Shown: positions 35,503 to 43,674 of the stretch, piece by piece
How the letters are laid out: each line of letters opens with the position of its first letter
Position numbering within the stretch: the stretch's first letter is position 1
From: Marivita sp046591575
Lineage (GTDB): Bacteria > Pseudomonadota > Alphaproteobacteria > Rhodobacterales > Rhodobacteraceae
NCBI RefSeq assembly: GCF_046591575.1
Contig: NZ_JBIQWA010000005.1
Span: 310,001 to 374,000, forward strand
Length of the DNA stretch: 64,000 bases
Reading direction: 5' to 3'
Translations under genes and position numbers: made by a program
The notes under the pieces: generated by a model
The model's database searches: none
Seen by the model: only the letters and a program-made list of their open reading frames with translations
Told to the model about the DNA's origin: nothing

Positions 35503-36374
35503 GGTTTTCCGCCAAGCGACAGGGTGATCTCGCGCAAAGCCGCCACAAATTCACGCCCCTTGCCCGCATAGTCTTTGATCATTTCGTCAGGAACCGGCTC
35601 TCCGACCACCGGCTTTTGCGGTTTCCCACAGGCGTGAATGACCTCGTGAATCAAAAGCCCCTGACGCAGTGTCGCCGATATACGGTTCGCGATCTGATAA
35701 GCACGGGAATTCTGACCGGGAAAAAAGATCGGAACCACAGTTGCGCCAGAGCGCTGGATCAAATTGGCAGTAAACGGGTTCCAAGTGCGTTCAATGGCCG
35801 GGCCAAACAAACTGTCACTGGACGCCACAACGCCTGACGGAAACAGCACAATCACCCCGCCCGCCTTAAGATGGCTCATCGCACGGCTACGCATTTCAAG
35901 GCTCTGCTCACGCGCGTCTTCCTCATGGGGAAACGGCACCGGGATCATGAACTCCTCGATCTCGCTCACTCCGGTCAGCAGCGACCGCGTTAGGATCTTG
36001 TAATCTGTGCGCACACGACCAATCAGCTCGGCCAGTATCATCCCATCCACCAATCCGTGCGGGTGGTTTGCAACAATAATCACCGGGCCCTCTTTGGGAA
36101 TTCGTGCGATCTGCTCTGGCGGCGTCTGCAATCGGATTTTCATCAACCCCAACGCCTGACCCCAAAAAGCCTGCCCTTCGGCAGGCCCCATACGTTCAAA
36201 TTTGCGCACTAGATAGATCAGAGGCAGTTTGCCACTGACCCACTCCATGGCGCGGATCGTGTTGGCCTTCCAGGGATTGGTAAAGGTATTCGCGTAGCTC
36301 AGCTTCCGTTTGTCATACGGTTCAGCGGTCGCGGGCTGGGCGTCAGTGCTGGTGTGCTGGAAGCTTTCAACCAT
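35499..36374 (-). CDS. Lysophospholipid acyltransferase family protein
   Basis: The roughly 291-residue protein has a PlsC-like acyltransferase fold. The NHPHGLVDG motif near residue 103 is the NHPxGxxDG variant of the H-x4-D catalytic motif. VLFPSGVVASSDS is the glycerol-phosphate-binding FPEG-like motif. The natural acceptor is not predictable. The start is uncertain: ATG 36374 (MVESFQ) was chosen over a TTG at 36413. Its stop codon shares the palindrome CTAG with the convergent hbd stop. Confidence 0.82.
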   Translation of the reverse strand: MVESFQHTSTDAQPATAEPYDKRKLSYANTFTNPWKANTIRAMEWVSGKLPLIYLVRKFERMGPAEGQAFWGQALGLMKIRLQTPPEQIARIPKEGPVIIVANHPHGLVDGMILAELIGRVRTDYKILTRSLLTGVSEIEEFMIPVPFPHEEDAREQSLEMRSRAMSHLKAGGVIVLFPSGVVASSDSLFGPAIERTWNPFTANLIQRSGATVVPIFFPGQNSRAYQIANRISATLRQGLLIHEVIHACGKPQKPVVGEPVPDEMIKDYAGKGREFVAALREITLSLGGKP

Positions 36375-36422
36375 AGGGCCGTGTGCCGTCCTGTTTCCGG
36401 TTGCATGTGCCAACCTTTATGA

Positions 36423-36701
36423 TCAGCAGCCTTCTCCGAAACGGTCGGCCACCAACGTCTCGATCGCGGCAGCCAGGGCTTCTGCGTCCGGCCCGGAGGT
36501 TTGTACCTCAATAGAGGTTCCTTTGGAGGCTGCCAACATCAAAAGCCCCATGATGCTGTCGCCTGACGCGCTCATGCCATCCTTGCGCACATCCGCGATG
36601 GCGTCAAAACCTTCAACGACCTCAACGAGTTTTGCGGAGGCACGGGCATGTAAGCCTTTCTCGTTAATGATCTTTAACACGCGTACTGCTGAAGCGGACA
36701 T
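36423..36701 (-). CDS. ptsH: HPr phosphocarrier protein
   Basis: The 92-residue phosphocarrier has the active-site histidine H18 in GLHARAS and the regulatory serine S49 in GDSIMGLL, the site phosphorylated by HPr kinase. It sits at the end of an EIIA-RapZ-HprK-ChvGI gene group on the same strand, with 27 bases between it and the EIIA gene. With no sugar permease in view, it is probably regulatory. Confidence 0.97.
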   Translation of the reverse strand: MSASAVRVLKIINEKGLHARASAKLVEVVEGFDAIADVRKDGMSASGDSIMGLLMLAASKGTSIEVQTSGPDAEALAAAIETLVADRFGEGC

Positions 36702-36728
36702 ACAATCAGGCCTCCCGAACCTTGAGTA

Positions 36729-37130
36729 TCAGGCGCCCTGATCCAAGGATATGTTCTGGCTGTCAATATATTTCCGCCCCGCGTCCAATGCAGCCCGCAC
36801 CGCATCAGGAACCGATTTATCGCGGCTTTTGGCCAGTTTGATCAACATCGGCAAATTCGCGCCGTACATGATCCGGCGATCATCCGGCTGACAGGCTTGC
36901 AAGCTCAGGTTAGAGGGCGATCCGCCAAACATATCCGTCACAATCACCACACCGTGGCCGCGGTCCACCTCGTCTGCGATGGTACAGATCTCTGCTTGCT
37001 TGGCTTCGCGATTGTGATCTGCCGCAATGGCAACGGCTGCCATTCCAGGCTGACGGCCGACCACATGTTCGACCGCGGACAAATATTCCTGCGCCAAGCC
37101 CCCATGTGCCACGATCACGATCCCGATCAC
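36729..37130 (-). CDS. PTS fructose/mannose-type EIIA domain protein
   Basis: The 133-residue single-domain EIIA (MIGIVIVAHGGLAQEYLSAVEHVVG) has the phosphorylated histidine H9 and the conserved VIVTDMFGGSPSN loop. It overlaps the rapZ stop codon by four bases. No EIIB, EIIC or EIID components are present, so it most likely acts as a signalling receiver rather than in transport. Confidence 0.95.
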   Translation of the reverse strand: MIGIVIVAHGGLAQEYLSAVEHVVGRQPGMAAVAIAADHNREAKQAEICTIADEVDRGHGVVIVTDMFGGSPSNLSLQACQPDDRRIMYGANLPMLIKLAKSRDKSVPDAVRAALDAGRKYIDSQNISLDQGA

Positions 37131-38053
37131 TGTCTAGCCTTTCCCACCTTCCGACCCGCGTCTTGATACACGGGGGTCGCAAGTCCGCGTCGCGACAATT
37201 CCTTGTGGCCAATTGACACCCGCCAGCCAATCTCTGCAAGGGTCGCCGCAACACTTTCCGCAACGACAACAGACCGGTGTTGCCCGCCGGTGCAGCCAAG
37301 CCCGATGGCAAAATGCGTTTTCCCCTCGGCGTCAATCTCGGGAAGCAAAAACGATACCATGCGTGTAATATGGGTTAAAAATGGCCGAAGACGATGGTCT
37401 TGTTCGACAAAGACTCTCACATCCTGATCAAGACCGGTCTTGCTGCGCAGCGCGTCATCCCAATGCGGATTGACAAGAAATCTGCAATCGAACACCATAT
37501 CAACGCCGTGCGGAATGCCACGTTTGTAGGAAAACGATTGAATTGATACCGATAGTTTTTGCGTTGAATTATCCGCAAACCATTGATGCATTTCGGCTTT
37601 CAAGTCATGTGGCGATAAATCGGATGTATCAATCACGATATCTGCCGCATCTTCCACAGGCTTAAGCAGCTCAATTTCCTGGGAAATCCCCTCTTCCGGC
37701 GTGTTGTCTGGAGCCAAAGGATGCCGGCGGCGCGTTTCCGAATAACGGCGCAAAAGGATGTCTGGCCTGCTATCAAGATAGAGCAAGGTCGCCCCGGTGT
37801 CGGTTGCGGTCATGACATGGTCGTACAAGTCTAGCAAACCCGACAACGAAAAATCGCGGTTGCGCACGTCTATACCGACAGCAAGCGGCCGATCGAGCGA
37901 CTGCCCGTCAAACAAACGCGGAACCATGCGCAGCGGCATGTTGTCAATCGTCTCAAAGCCAAGGTCTTCCAAAACGTTAATCGCTGTGGAACGTCCCGCA
38001 CCCGAAGGTCCGGTGACCAAAACAACGCGATTTTTTGAAAGAGTCGCAGGCAT
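37127..38053 (-). CDS. rapZ: RapZ / nucleotide-binding regulator (YvcJ family)
   Basis: The 308-residue protein has an N-terminal P-loop domain. Here the usual lysine of Walker A is arginine (GPSGAGRST, residues 15-23). The C-terminal domain has conserved QSFSYKRGIPHGVDMVFDCRFLVNPHW and GCTGGQHRSV motifs of the RapZ family. In enterobacteria RapZ is an RNA adaptor controlling GlmS. In alphaproteobacteria its partner is not settled. It lies between HprK and EIIA, suggesting a link to the PTS phosphorelay. Confidence 0.93.
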   Translation of the reverse strand: MPATLSKNRVVLVTGPSGAGRSTAINVLEDLGFETIDNMPLRMVPRLFDGQSLDRPLAVGIDVRNRDFSLSGLLDLYDHVMTATDTGATLLYLDSRPDILLRRYSETRRRHPLAPDNTPEEGISQEIELLKPVEDAADIVIDTSDLSPHDLKAEMHQWFADNSTQKLSVSIQSFSYKRGIPHGVDMVFDCRFLVNPHWDDALRSKTGLDQDVRVFVEQDHRLRPFLTHITRMVSFLLPEIDAEGKTHFAIGLGCTGGQHRSVVVAESVAATLAEIGWRVSIGHKELSRRGLATPVYQDAGRKVGKARQ

Positions 38054-38070
38054 GATTCCTCGGTTAAGCG

Positions 38071-38511
38071 TTACAGATGCGCATCGTTGCGATGCGCGTG
38101 TCTAAGGTATTGTATAAGTGCGGCAGGAAAATGCCCTGAGGCAACATTGTGAAGCAAGGGAAGCGATTTTCCCAGAAAGGTTGTCGTCCGCTTTGGAGGA
38201 AGCCGCTCTGTTTCTTCCTGATCCATATCCACGACCAGCGCCAATGGCACATCCGAGACATGATCCGTATGTAAAAGCCCTACCCCGCGCGCTTCTATCA
38301 AACCTTCCAGTGGCGCGGGGCAGGTCAGATAAATCGCGTTTTCGCGCGACGTCAGAATGACCTGATCATCGGCGATCAGGGTCGCGCCTCGGGCCATCAT
38401 TTCCAGGGCCAAAGCCGATTTGCCACTTCCGCTTGATCCGATCAGCAATACTGATGTTTCGGCGACTGCGACAGCGGTGGCATGCAGAGTGAGGGGGGCC
38501 GCATCGGTCAT
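38071..38511 (-). CDS. hprK: HPr kinase/phosphorylase (short alphaproteobacterial form)
   Basis: The 146-residue protein is the catalytic domain only, with Walker A GSSGSGKSA (residues 25-33) and the conserved ADDQVILTS and GLIEARGVGLL motifs. It lacks the N-terminal domain of Gram-positive HprK. It phosphorylates or dephosphorylates HPr on serine 49. The gene is 12 bases after the sensor kinase gene and upstream of rapZ, as in the ChvGI-HprK-PTS locus of other alphaproteobacteria. Confidence 0.95.
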   Translation of the reverse strand: MTDAAPLTLHATAVAVAETSVLLIGSSGSGKSALALEMMARGATLIADDQVILTSRENAIYLTCPAPLEGLIEARGVGLLHTDHVSDVPLALVVDMDQEETERLPPKRTTTFLGKSLPLLHNVASGHFPAALIQYLRHAHRNDAHL

Positions 38512-38523
38512 TGCCCGGTGACA

Positions 38524-40245
38524 TCAAAGGGGCAGACCGACAACAAATCGTGCCCCCAAAGGCTCGGACGTTGCGTCAGCTTCGGTCGGGCGAATGTTCT
38601 CGGCCCAGATAACGCCGCCATGCGCTTCGACAATTTGTTTCGATATCGCCAGACCCAGTCCAGAGTTGTTTCCGAAATCGTTTTCGGGACGCTGTGAATA
38701 GAAGCGTTTGAATATCTTGGTAAGCGCTTCATCCGGGATACCGGGCCCGGTATCCTCAACCACGATCAACACGCGGTTTTCGCGCTGCCGTGCCCAGAGG
38801 CGAATGGCATCGCCGTCTTCGCAAAAGCTGATCGCGTTGGTGATGAGGTTGACAAACACCTGCGCAAGGCGCGCCTCCAGCCCATGCACACGAATGGCCC
38901 GATCTGGCAGATCGGTGATAAACTCAATGCCTTGCCGGTTTGCATCTTCCCCCAAAAACTGGGCCAGATTACCCAGCATGTCCAAAAGATTGAATTCGGA
39001 TTCTTCTTCTTTGACCAATTCGCTGTCCAAACGAGAAGCATTGGAAATATCACTGACCAGCCGGTCAAGACGCCGCACATCATGGTCGATTACGTCGAGC
39101 AGACGATCGACCTGATCCGGCCGTCGCGCCACCCGCAATGTGCCCACCGCAGAACGCAGGGATGCAAGCGGGTTTTTGATTTCATGCGCGACATCCGCCG
39201 CAAACTGTTCATTTGCATCGATACGGTCGTATAGTGCCGCAACCATTCCGCGCAGCGCGCCCGACAACCGCCCAATTTCATCCGGCCGCGCCGTAAGATC
39301 CGGAATGCGGATACGCCCCGAGGCCACGTTCCGGCGGTTCCGGTCACGCCCCACCTCTGCCGCATCTGCAAGGTTGGAAATCGGGTTTGAAATGGTGGAC
39401 GCAAGCACAAGGCTGAGGCCGATGGACACCAGTGTCGCGATCACGAACATCTGCAACACGTTTTCACGCTCAAGCCGCACAGCCGCGTCAATTTCAGGGG
39501 CGAAACTGACCAACGCAACCGTGCCGGCCACTCCGCCGGGCACTTCAATCGGACTAAGCGCTGTGAAAATAGTTTCGCCTGCCGACCCTTCGCTTCGGTC
39601 CACACGGGTTCTGGATGGATCTGTCTCTTCGATCTGTTGCCGCAAGATGTCTTCAAGCGCCAAAGCGCCCAGATCGGTATCACCGCGAAAAACGGATGAA
39701 ACGCTGCTCCAGACGGTCAACAGGAAATCGGAAATGACCGTTGGCTTTTCGGCGGCATCAACAGGTTCAAGCGCATCCGCCCCGCCATCCACCTCGCCGA
39801 CAAGGAACCGTGCGGCATCAAAGACAAAGATACGCAGGCCCGGGCGTATGTCGATCTCGGAAAGCGTCTGCGCGACATTTACCCCTTGTCCGGTACCCAG
39901 ATTGACGCTCGCCCCATCGTCGACCTGCGCCTCAAAAACATCTGCGATTAGCTCTGCTTCGATTCGGACAGCTTCGGCTTTCTGTTCGGCCAGCGTGTCG
40001 CGCGACGAATTTAGAAACAGAATGCCGGCAACAAGAAAGTTGAGAGCGACAAGATTGAACGTAATGATCTTGCGCGTCAAAGGCGATCTATTCAGAGAGA
40101 AAAGACCGCGACGCTCCTGACTGTCACGGACAGCGGATTCAACAGTCCGATCGGGGGCGACCCAGTCATCCCCAAGCACCACATCTGCATCCTTGCGTCC
40201 GCCTGACCGTTCGATCTCAGCGCCCTCAACCAAAGCCATGGTCAT
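38524..40245 (-). CDS. chvG: Sensor histidine kinase ChvG (ExoS-type)
   Basis: The 573-residue kinase has an N-terminal cytoplasmic part, a first transmembrane helix (IITFNLVALNFLVAGILFL), a periplasmic sensor domain and a second helix (MFVIATLVSIGLSLVLAST). HAMP follows, then the H-box with H354 (ADVAHEIKNPLASL), and an ATPase domain (GPGIPDEAL, GLGLAISKQIV). ChvG responds to acidic pH and envelope conditions in rhizobia and Agrobacterium. The ATG overlaps the chvI stop as ATGA. Confidence 0.95.
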   Translation of the reverse strand: MTMALVEGAEIERSGGRKDADVVLGDDWVAPDRTVESAVRDSQERRGLFSLNRSPLTRKIITFNLVALNFLVAGILFLNSSRDTLAEQKAEAVRIEAELIADVFEAQVDDGASVNLGTGQGVNVAQTLSEIDIRPGLRIFVFDAARFLVGEVDGGADALEPVDAAEKPTVISDFLLTVWSSVSSVFRGDTDLGALALEDILRQQIEETDPSRTRVDRSEGSAGETIFTALSPIEVPGGVAGTVALVSFAPEIDAAVRLERENVLQMFVIATLVSIGLSLVLASTISNPISNLADAAEVGRDRNRRNVASGRIRIPDLTARPDEIGRLSGALRGMVAALYDRIDANEQFAADVAHEIKNPLASLRSAVGTLRVARRPDQVDRLLDVIDHDVRRLDRLVSDISNASRLDSELVKEEESEFNLLDMLGNLAQFLGEDANRQGIEFITDLPDRAIRVHGLEARLAQVFVNLITNAISFCEDGDAIRLWARQRENRVLIVVEDTGPGIPDEALTKIFKRFYSQRPENDFGNNSGLGLAISKQIVEAHGGVIWAENIRPTEADATSEPLGARFVVGLPL

Positions 40246-40946
40246 TCTTCGTTATAACGATAGCCGATTCCGTAAAGCGTTTCGATGGCAGAGAACTCGT
40301 TGTCCACCGTGCGCATCTTCTTGCGCAGCCGCTTGATGTGACTGTCAATCGTGCGATCATCGACATAAACCTGATCGTCATAGGCGACATCCATCAGCTG
40401 ATCCCGCGATTTCACAAAGCCGGGGCGCTGCGCAAGCGCCTGCAACAACAAAAACTCTGTCACGGTCAAAGACACGTCCATGCCCTTCCACGACACCGAA
40501 TGGCGCAACGGATCCATGGTCAGTTCACCGCGTACCATCAGCTTGGCTTCTTCGACCTCACCTCCGGCCGCATCGCCCGCAACAGCATCCTGTCGCCGCA
40601 GCAGGGCACGAATCCGCTCTACCAAAAGACGCTGCGAAAACGGCTTTTTGACATAATCATCCGCCCCCATGCGCAGACCCAGCACTTCATCAATTTCGTC
40701 GTCTTTGGACGTCAGAAAGATCACTGGCATCTTGGATTTCTGACGCACCCGCTGAAGCAGGTCCATGCCATCCATTCTGGGCATTTTGATATCAAAGACC
40801 GCCATATCGGGCATCTTTTTGTTGAATGCATCCAACGCGGCTTGACCGTCATTATAGGTTTCGACCTCGAATCCCTCTGCTTCAAGGGTGATCGCGACCG
40901 ATGTCAGGATATTCCTGTCATCGTCCACCAGGGCGATTTTCGACAT
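40242..40946 (-). CDS. chvI: Response regulator ChvI (OmpR/PhoB family)
   Basis: The 234-residue regulator has a receiver domain with acidic D8-D10 and phospho-acceptor D52 (AVFDIKMPRMDG), a conserved lysine in KKPFS and a C-terminal winged-helix DNA-binding domain (VYVDDRTIDSHIKRLRKKMR). The start at 40946 follows AAGGAA at good spacing; the longer frame to 40973 lacks one. It is the first gene of the chvI-chvG-hprK-rapZ-EIIA-HPr group. Confidence 0.95.
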   Translation of the reverse strand: MSKIALVDDDRNILTSVAITLEAEGFEVETYNDGQAALDAFNKKMPDMAVFDIKMPRMDGMDLLQRVRQKSKMPVIFLTSKDDEIDEVLGLRMGADDYVKKPFSQRLLVERIRALLRRQDAVAGDAAGGEVEEAKLMVRGELTMDPLRHSVSWKGMDVSLTVTEFLLLQALAQRPGFVKSRDQLMDVAYDDQVYVDDRTIDSHIKRLRKKMRTVDNEFSAIETLYGIGYRYNEE

Positions 40947-41414
40947 GGATTGTGTTCCTTGTACTGCTCTCAATTATATTTTTTTCATTAGTATGCTTAC
41001 TTTTTTGCCGCCCGCCAATCCAATTTTGCGAATCACTTCTCTCTTGCCCCGTTATTGAGACGGAAAAACCCTTACGGATGGCTAATTTGCATCACATTGT
41101 TGCCCAGCAGCAGCGATTTCAGCCGCACTTGCGTCGACGTAATGAGAAATGCCGCGTCGAATGCGCAGATTGGCTTTGTCTCCCAAGAGGTTACAAAGGC
41201 TGCAAATGCCACCGCGTCAGCACGTCCGATACCTCTTTTGTCACCAAGGGCTACCTCTGGTAGCGTTAGGAAAGCCTTTGCAAACAAACAGCCACGCCGC
41301 AATGCGGCATTTCTTGACGAAACAATTGAATAAATTACCTATACATTTGGTATTTTTGTTGCGCTGCATCTGCAAACTACGTATCCAAGCGGAAAGCTGA
41401 AAAGGACGTGATTC
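40947..41414. other. Long divergent intergenic region between chvI and mcd
   Basis: About 468 bases without a credible gene. It presumably holds the divergent promoters of chvI and mcd. Short frames on both strands (41055-41333 plus, 41072-41302 minus) lack ribosome-binding sites and similarity. In several relatives pckA is the divergent neighbour of chvI. It is not present here and I see no recognisable remnant of it. Confidence 0.5.
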
Positions 41415-43103
41415 ATGGCCCATGACGGACAAGACTTGACCCTGACCACCGAAACCATCCTCCCTGATCTTCTGGCCCTGACCGGGTCCACCATCAAACC
41501 CGCATCCGACATACTGGAACTGGCACGCACGCGTGTTCTGGATCTGGTTCAGGCGGATGGCCGTATCTCTGGCGCGCTCATCGAAGACAATCAAACGGCG
41601 GCGCATGGATTGGCCTGGCTGGCCACATACGTAGAGTCCCTGCGTCAGATGCAGGGCTGGGCCGAGCGGCTGCAGCAAGATGGTAAATTCGGCGACATCG
41701 AGCAATTGCTCCACCAGATCGCATTCGGCGAATATCTCTGGCAGATCTACGGTGGCATTCAGATGAACCAGGGCGAGATCGTGCGCCTTCAAGACATTGG
41801 CCTGACCCAAGACGACACGCGCATTCTCATGACCCCCGAAGTCATGCAATTGACCCATCACGGCAACACCCAAGCCGCGCGGATGCGCTTGGTCGATCTT
41901 ATGCAGGAACGCAGCGCGGAACTTACGGTTGGGGCGTGCGGGCTGGACGATGAGCTTGAGATGATCCGCGAACAATTCCGCCGCTTCTCGGTCGACAAGG
42001 TCGAACCTTTTGCGCATGAATGGCACCTCAAGGATGACCTAATTCCCATGGAGATCATTGATGATCTGGCGGAAATGGGTGTCTTTGGTCTGACCATCCC
42101 CGAAGAACATGGCGGCTTTGGCCTGTCGAAAAACTCCATGTGCGTCGTGTCCGAAGAGCTATCGCGCGGCTATATCGGCGTTGGATCGTTGGGCACCCGC
42201 TCCGAGATTGCAGCCGAACTGGTGATCGCGGGCGGCACCGACGAACAGAAAGAAAAGTGGCTCCCGGGCCTCGCCTCTGGCGAAATCCTGCCCACAGCTG
42301 TGTTTACCGAACCAAACACCGGCTCCGACCTTGGCGCATTGCGCACCAAAGCTGTCAAAGGCGACGATGGCGACTGGACGATCAATGGCAATAAAACCTG
42401 GATCACCCACGCCGCGCGCACCCATGTGATGACGGTTCTGGCCCGCACTGTGCCCGACACTGACAACTACAAGGGCCTGTCGATGTTCATGGCCGAAAAG
42501 ACGCCCGGAACCGACGAAGCGCCATGGCAGGACCCGGGCATTTCGGGCGGCGAAATCGAAGTCCTCGGCTATCGCGGCATGAAGGAATACACCGTTAACT
42601 TTGACGACTTCAAAGTGAAGGGTGAGAACCTTCTTGGAATGGAAGAGGGCAAAGGCTTCAAACAACTCATGGAGACGTTTGAATCCGCCCGCATCCAGAC
42701 CGCCGCCCGCGCGATTGGTGTGGCGCAGTCCGCGCTCGACGAAGGCATGGCCTACGCGCAGGATCGCAAACAGTTCGGCAAAGCGCTCATCAACTTCCCC
42801 CGCGTCGCGTCAAAGCTGGCGATGATGGCGGTCGAGATCATGGTGGCACGGCAACTCACCTATTTCTCGGCCCGCGAGAAAGACGAAGGCCGCCGTTGCG
42901 ACCTTGAGGCCGGCATGGCGAAACTGCTGGGCGCGCGCGTGGCGTGGGCGGCAGCGGATAATGCGCTGCAAATTTACGGCGGTAACGGCTTTGCGCTGGA
43001 ATACAAGATCAGCCGCATCCTGTGCGACGCCCGCATCCTGAACATCTTTGAGGGGGCGGCAGAGATTCAAGCGCAGGTCATCGCCCGACGCCTCTTGGGC
43101 TGA
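41415..43103 (+). CDS. mcd: (2S)-methylsuccinyl-CoA dehydrogenase
   Basis: A 562-residue acyl-CoA dehydrogenase with an N-terminal extension of about 150 residues before the standard fold, which matches Mcd of the ethylmalonyl-CoA pathway in Rhodobacter. The dehydrogenase core has GVFGLTIPEEHGGFGLS, PTAVFTEPNTGSDLGALRT (FAD contact), NKTWITHAARTHVM, GYRGMKEYTVNFDD and a C-terminal QIYGGNGFALEYKISRILCDARILNIFEGAAEIQ. It oxidises methylsuccinyl-CoA to mesaconyl-CoA and passes electrons to ETF. Ccr and Ecm of the same pathway lie at the right end of the window. Confidence 0.88.
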   Translation: MAHDGQDLTLTTETILPDLLALTGSTIKPASDILELARTRVLDLVQADGRISGALIEDNQTAAHGLAWLATYVESLRQMQGWAERLQQDGKFGDIEQLLHQIAFGEYLWQIYGGIQMNQGEIVRLQDIGLTQDDTRILMTPEVMQLTHHGNTQAARMRLVDLMQERSAELTVGACGLDDELEMIREQFRRFSVDKVEPFAHEWHLKDDLIPMEIIDDLAEMGVFGLTIPEEHGGFGLSKNSMCVVSEELSRGYIGVGSLGTRSEIAAELVIAGGTDEQKEKWLPGLASGEILPTAVFTEPNTGSDLGALRTKAVKGDDGDWTINGNKTWITHAARTHVMTVLARTVPDTDNYKGLSMFMAEKTPGTDEAPWQDPGISGGEIEVLGYRGMKEYTVNFDDFKVKGENLLGMEEGKGFKQLMETFESARIQTAARAIGVAQSALDEGMAYAQDRKQFGKALINFPRVASKLAMMAVEIMVARQLTYFSAREKDEGRRCDLEAGMAKLLGARVAWAAADNALQIYGGNGFALEYKISRILCDARILNIFEGAAEIQAQVIARRLLG

Positions 43104-43215
43104 ACATGAAAGAAGGTCGGGCGTATCCCGTCCGACCTCCTGACCTCTGATCTGGATCAAAGACCCCCGTGTCGCGAAATGCTCTTGCGTGCCAAACACA
43201 TCGCAGGAGCCTGAC

Positions 43216-43551
43216 ATGAGCTGGAAAGCAAAACTGAACGACACCAAGAGCCAACTCAGAACGTTGAACGCGGCAATCCCCGAAACCTCTGCTGCGTTCG
43301 GCGCGCTTGGCAAATCAGTTAAGAAAGACGCAGCACTCACCTTCAAGGAAAAAGAATACGTGGCCCTAGGGATCGCCGTCGCAACGCGGTGCGAGCCCTG
43401 TATCTTGTTCCACACCGAAGCTCTGATCCGTCTGGGAGCCACCCGCGAAGAAGTGTCCGAAGTGCTTGCAACCTGTGTCCAGATGGGGGGCGGACCGGGC
43501 CTTATGTATGCAGGCAAGGCCCTTGAGGTCTATGACGACCTGACCGGCTGA
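43216..43551 (+). CDS. Carboxymuconolactone decarboxylase / AhpD-like protein
   Basis: A 111-residue helical protein with the AhpD-type redox motif C59-x2-C62-x3-H66 (RCEPCILFHTEAL), indicating peroxidase or disulfide-reductase activity rather than lactone decarboxylation. GGAG lies about 7 bases before the ATG at 43216. It lies downstream of mcd, but a stem-loop between them suggests separate transcription. Confidence 0.9.
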   Translation: MSWKAKLNDTKSQLRTLNAAIPETSAAFGALGKSVKKDAALTFKEKEYVALGIAVATRCEPCILFHTEALIRLGATREEVSEVLATCVQMGGGPGLMYAGKALEVYDDLTG

Positions 43552-43590
43552 CCGCGCCCGGTTTCTTTGGGCTGAAAATACCTCGGGAGT

Positions 43591-43668
43591 ATGAGGGCAG
43601 AGCCCTCATCTGTGCCAAAGGCACAGCGTTCCGCCACAATTCCTGTCCGGATGCCTCGCAGCATCCGG
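43591..43668. repeat. Three tandem perfect stem-loops between convergent genes
   Basis: Stem 1 has 8-base arms (ATGAGGGC/GCCCTCAT, loop AGA, 43591-43609). Stem 2 has 7-base arms (CTGTGCC/GGCACAG, loop AAA, 43610-43626). Stem 3 has 8-base arms (CCGGATGC/GCATCCGG, loop CTCGCA, 43647-43668). The sequence just upstream (GCTGAAAATACCTCGGGAG) resembles a family of intergenic elements I recall from Roseobacter genomes. It may terminate transcription from both sides and could be a REP-like element. Confidence 0.7.
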
Positions 43669-43674
43669 TTTACA

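Noticed and set aside
41055..41333. Overlapping short frames on both strands between chvI and mcd
   Set aside because: Neither has a ribosome-binding site or similarity to any family, and they overlap each other.
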